From contig CALRHW010000010.1 of the NCBI GenBank assembly GCA_943359555.1, positions 1 through 14,988 of the forward strand: 14,988 nucleotides of DNA, written 5' to 3'. Position 1 is the first letter of the stretch. Each line of letters opens with the position of its first letter. A program made the position numbers and the translations under genes. The DNA comes from Parcubacteria group bacterium (GTDB taxonomy: Bacteria; Patescibacteriota; Minisyncoccia; Phycocordibacterales; CALRHW01). Below the pieces are notes generated by a model. The model was not told the DNA's origin. It searched no databases and saw nothing but the letters and a program-made list of their open reading frames with translations. This document shows positions 13,696-14,988 of the stretch, one piece after another.

Positions 13696-14700
13696 ATGCA
13701 AAAATTTAAAAAAATTATTTTTTGGTTTGCAATAGTGCTTGTAATTATTTTTGCTATTTTATTTTCGCTTTCATTTGCAAAAATTCCTTCCAAAATTACT
13801 TACGGTGTATCTTTTAGTAAACTTCATGCAGACGAGCTTGGTCTCAAGTGGAAAGATGTTTTCATTGCGACACTTGATGATCTAAAAATAAAAAACTTTA
13901 GGTTGTCTGCCCACTGGCCAGAAACAGAACCCGAAAAAGATGTCTACGATTTTAATGCTTTAGATTTTCAAATGAATGAGGCGCGCTCGCGTGACGTAAA
14001 AGTAATCCTCGCGGTGGGTCGGCGTTTGCCCGGTTGGCCTGAATGTCACGATCCAAATTGGGCAACAAATCTATCAAAAGAGCAAAAGCAAGTTGAGCTT
14101 CTAAAATACATAAAAGAAGTTGTAAAGAGATATAAAGATTACCCAAATCTCGCATTTTGGCAGGTGGAAAACGAACCATTTTTGGTACATTATGCGACAG
14201 GTTCATGCGGAGATTTTTTTGATAAAGATTTTTTTGATAAAGAAATTGCGCTCGTACGCTCACTTGATCCAGACACAAAAATTTTCCTTACGGACAGTGG
14301 GGAACTCAGTCTTTGGTTTCAAGCTTACAATCGTGCCGATACTTTTGGTACAAGTGTGTATTTATATGTGTGGAATAATACACTTGGACCCATCAAATAC
14401 CCTATTACGCCGGCTTTTTTTAGGATTAAACATAACCTAATAGACCTGTTTTTTCCCAAAAAACCCGCAATTATAAGCGAATTATCTGCGGAACCGTGGC
14501 TTCTTCAGCCTATCAGTGAGACTCCGATTGAAATTCAGCTTTCGCGTATGGATTTAAATAAATTTAATAATATGATTGAGTTTGCGAGTCAGACTGGTTT
14601 TGATACGCAATATTTGTGGGGTGTAGAGTGGTGGTACTATATGAAAGGAAAGGGTCATCCAGAATTTTGGAATAGAGCGAAGGAACTTTATGCGGAATAA
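13696..14700 (+). CDS. Membrane-anchored clan GH-A (TIM-barrel) glycosidase
   Basis: Predicted extracellular glycoside hydrolase. 334 residues. Residues 6-28 form a signal anchor (KIIFWFAIVLVIIFAILFSLSFA) without an obvious cleavage site. The rest looks like a GH5/GH39/GH42-related barrel. FRLSAHWPETEPEKDVYDF (68-86) is a typical beta2 region with substrate-side R69 and W74. FWQVENEPF (154-162) supplies the acid/base E160. IISELSAEPW (259-268) supplies the nucleophile candidate E262. TQYLWGVEWWYYM (304-316) provides aromatic residues at the C-terminal end of the barrel. I cannot assign a numbered family or substrate. It starts 5 bp after the EamA-like gene, so it is in the same operon. A perfect 15-bp tandem duplication (DFFDK twice) sits in a loop after strand 4. 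Confidence 0.85.
   Translation: MQKFKKIIFWFAIVLVIIFAILFSLSFAKIPSKITYGVSFSKLHADELGLKWKDVFIATLDDLKIKNFRLSAHWPETEPEKDVYDFNALDFQMNEARSRDVKVILAVGRRLPGWPECHDPNWATNLSKEQKQVELLKYIKEVVKRYKDYPNLAFWQVENEPFLVHYATGSCGDFFDKDFFDKEIALVRSLDPDTKIFLTDSGELSLWFQAYNRADTFGTSVYLYVWNNTLGPIKYPITPAFFRIKHNLIDLFFPKKPAIISELSAEPWLLQPISETPIEIQLSRMDLNKFNNMIEFASQTGFDTQYLWGVEWWYYMKGKGHPEFWNRAKELYAE
14212..14241 (+). repeat. Perfect 15-bp in-frame tandem duplication
   Basis: The unit GATTTTTTTGATAAA occurs twice head to tail and codes for DFFDK-DFFDK (residues 173-182 of the membrane-anchored glycosidase). It lies just after the catalytic NEP motif region, in a likely loop. The unit contains seven T in a row, a classic site for replication slippage. 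Confidence 0.9.
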
Positions 14701-14707
14701 ACACTTG

Positions 14708-14750
14708 GTGTCGTATAACGTATCTGCGTAAAAGATATATTGTGCGACAC
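14708..14750. other. Imperfect hairpin between the convergent glycosidase and metK genes
   Basis: GTGTCGTATAACGTATC (14708-14724) can pair with GATATATTGTGCGACAC (14734-14750). As plus-strand RNA this gives 17 positions with three G-U wobbles and one mismatch around a 9-base loop. The outer six pairs are perfect. No T tract follows on the plus strand, and on the minus strand the wobbles become A-C mismatches, so it is a weak terminator at best. It lies in the 99-bp gap between convergent genes, where some transcription stop is expected. Confidence 0.4.
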
Positions 14751-14799
14751 GCATATACAAGTAGCTCAAGCGCGATAAAGCCCTTCTCCCTCTATTTAG

Positions 14800-14988
14800 T
14801 TATTTCCACTCAAACCCTCTACCGAAATGACCCCAGACGCATGTTTCTTTAAATTTTACCCGATCTAGTTTCAAATATTTATACAAACCTTCAGGGCTTA
14901 AATCATAGCCGTCAATTTCTCTTTCTACACCATCTATCACAGCTACAGCCATTACAGGATATTTTTTCCCAATTGCATAAGCAAGTTT
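14800..14988 (-). CDS. metK: S-adenosylmethionine synthetase, C-terminal end only (cut by window edge)
   Basis: MetK makes S-adenosylmethionine from ATP and methionine in the cytoplasm. Only the last 62 residues are in the window, open to the right edge. They begin KLAYAIGKKYPVMAVAVIDG and include GYDLSPEGLYKYLKLDRVKF. They end KETCVWGHFGRGFEWK, matching the C-terminal MetK pattern of a YGHFGR-like block followed by an aromatic, acidic and Trp ending. The Tyr of that block is replaced by Trp here. The rest of the gene lies beyond the window. It is convergent with the membrane-anchored glycosidase gene. Confidence 0.88.
   Translation of the reverse strand, partial: KLAYAIGKKYPVMAVAVIDGVEREIDGYDLSPEGLYKYLKLDRVKFKETCVWGHFGRGFEWK

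Overview
This AT-rich window carries 16 recognisable protein genes: 14 complete and one cut off at each edge. It has the look of a bacterium with a small genome, most likely a Candidate Phyla Radiation (Patescibacteria, Parcubacteria-like) organism. This assignment is inference. It rests on the tight packing (gaps mostly 2-25 bp, one overlap), starts without clear Shine-Dalgarno sequences, short or variant versions of standard enzymes (an AspRS without its insertion domain, MraY and MurG with altered motifs, a 381-residue GH1 enzyme), and the gene mix. No ribosomal RNA, tRNA, CRISPR array or insertion sequence was seen. The standard code fits: no in-frame TGA interrupts any gene.

Region 1 (1-1011) is the 3' part of aspS. 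After a 169-bp gap with a good promoter candidate comes a nine-gene plus-strand run (1181-10191): scpA, scpB, a D,D-carboxypeptidase gene, mraY, an unknown 139-residue gene, ftsW, murG, gltX, and a secreted coiled-coil M23 endopeptidase gene. This run joins chromosome organisation (ScpAB), lipid II synthesis (MraY, MurG), septal glycan polymerisation (FtsW), peptidoglycan trimming (carboxypeptidase, M23 enzyme) and Glu-tRNA supply. The unknown gene lies where murD is often found in other bacteria.

Region 2 (10192-10323) is a striking 127-bp inverted repeat. It has perfect 25-bp AT-rich arms around a GC-rich core and sits between the convergent M23 and FemAB genes. The core contains a terminator-like hairpin for the plus strand.

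Region 3 (10316-11587) has a FemAB-type peptidoglycan bridge aminoacyltransferase on the minus strand. It is divergent from a 57-residue single-membrane-segment protein, with overlapping promoter-like hexamers between them.

Region 4 (11633-14700) is a carbohydrate cassette: a cytoplasmic GH1 beta-glycosidase, an EamA/DMT-like multi-spanning membrane protein, and a membrane-anchored TIM-barrel glycosidase facing outward. The window ends with the C-terminal end of metK on the minus strand.

The best candidates for new biology are the inverted-repeat element, the GAD-less AspRS, the unknown gene in the cell-wall cluster, the MraY active-site substitutions and the glycosidase-transporter cassette. 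No clearly new multi-gene defence or mobile system was found.
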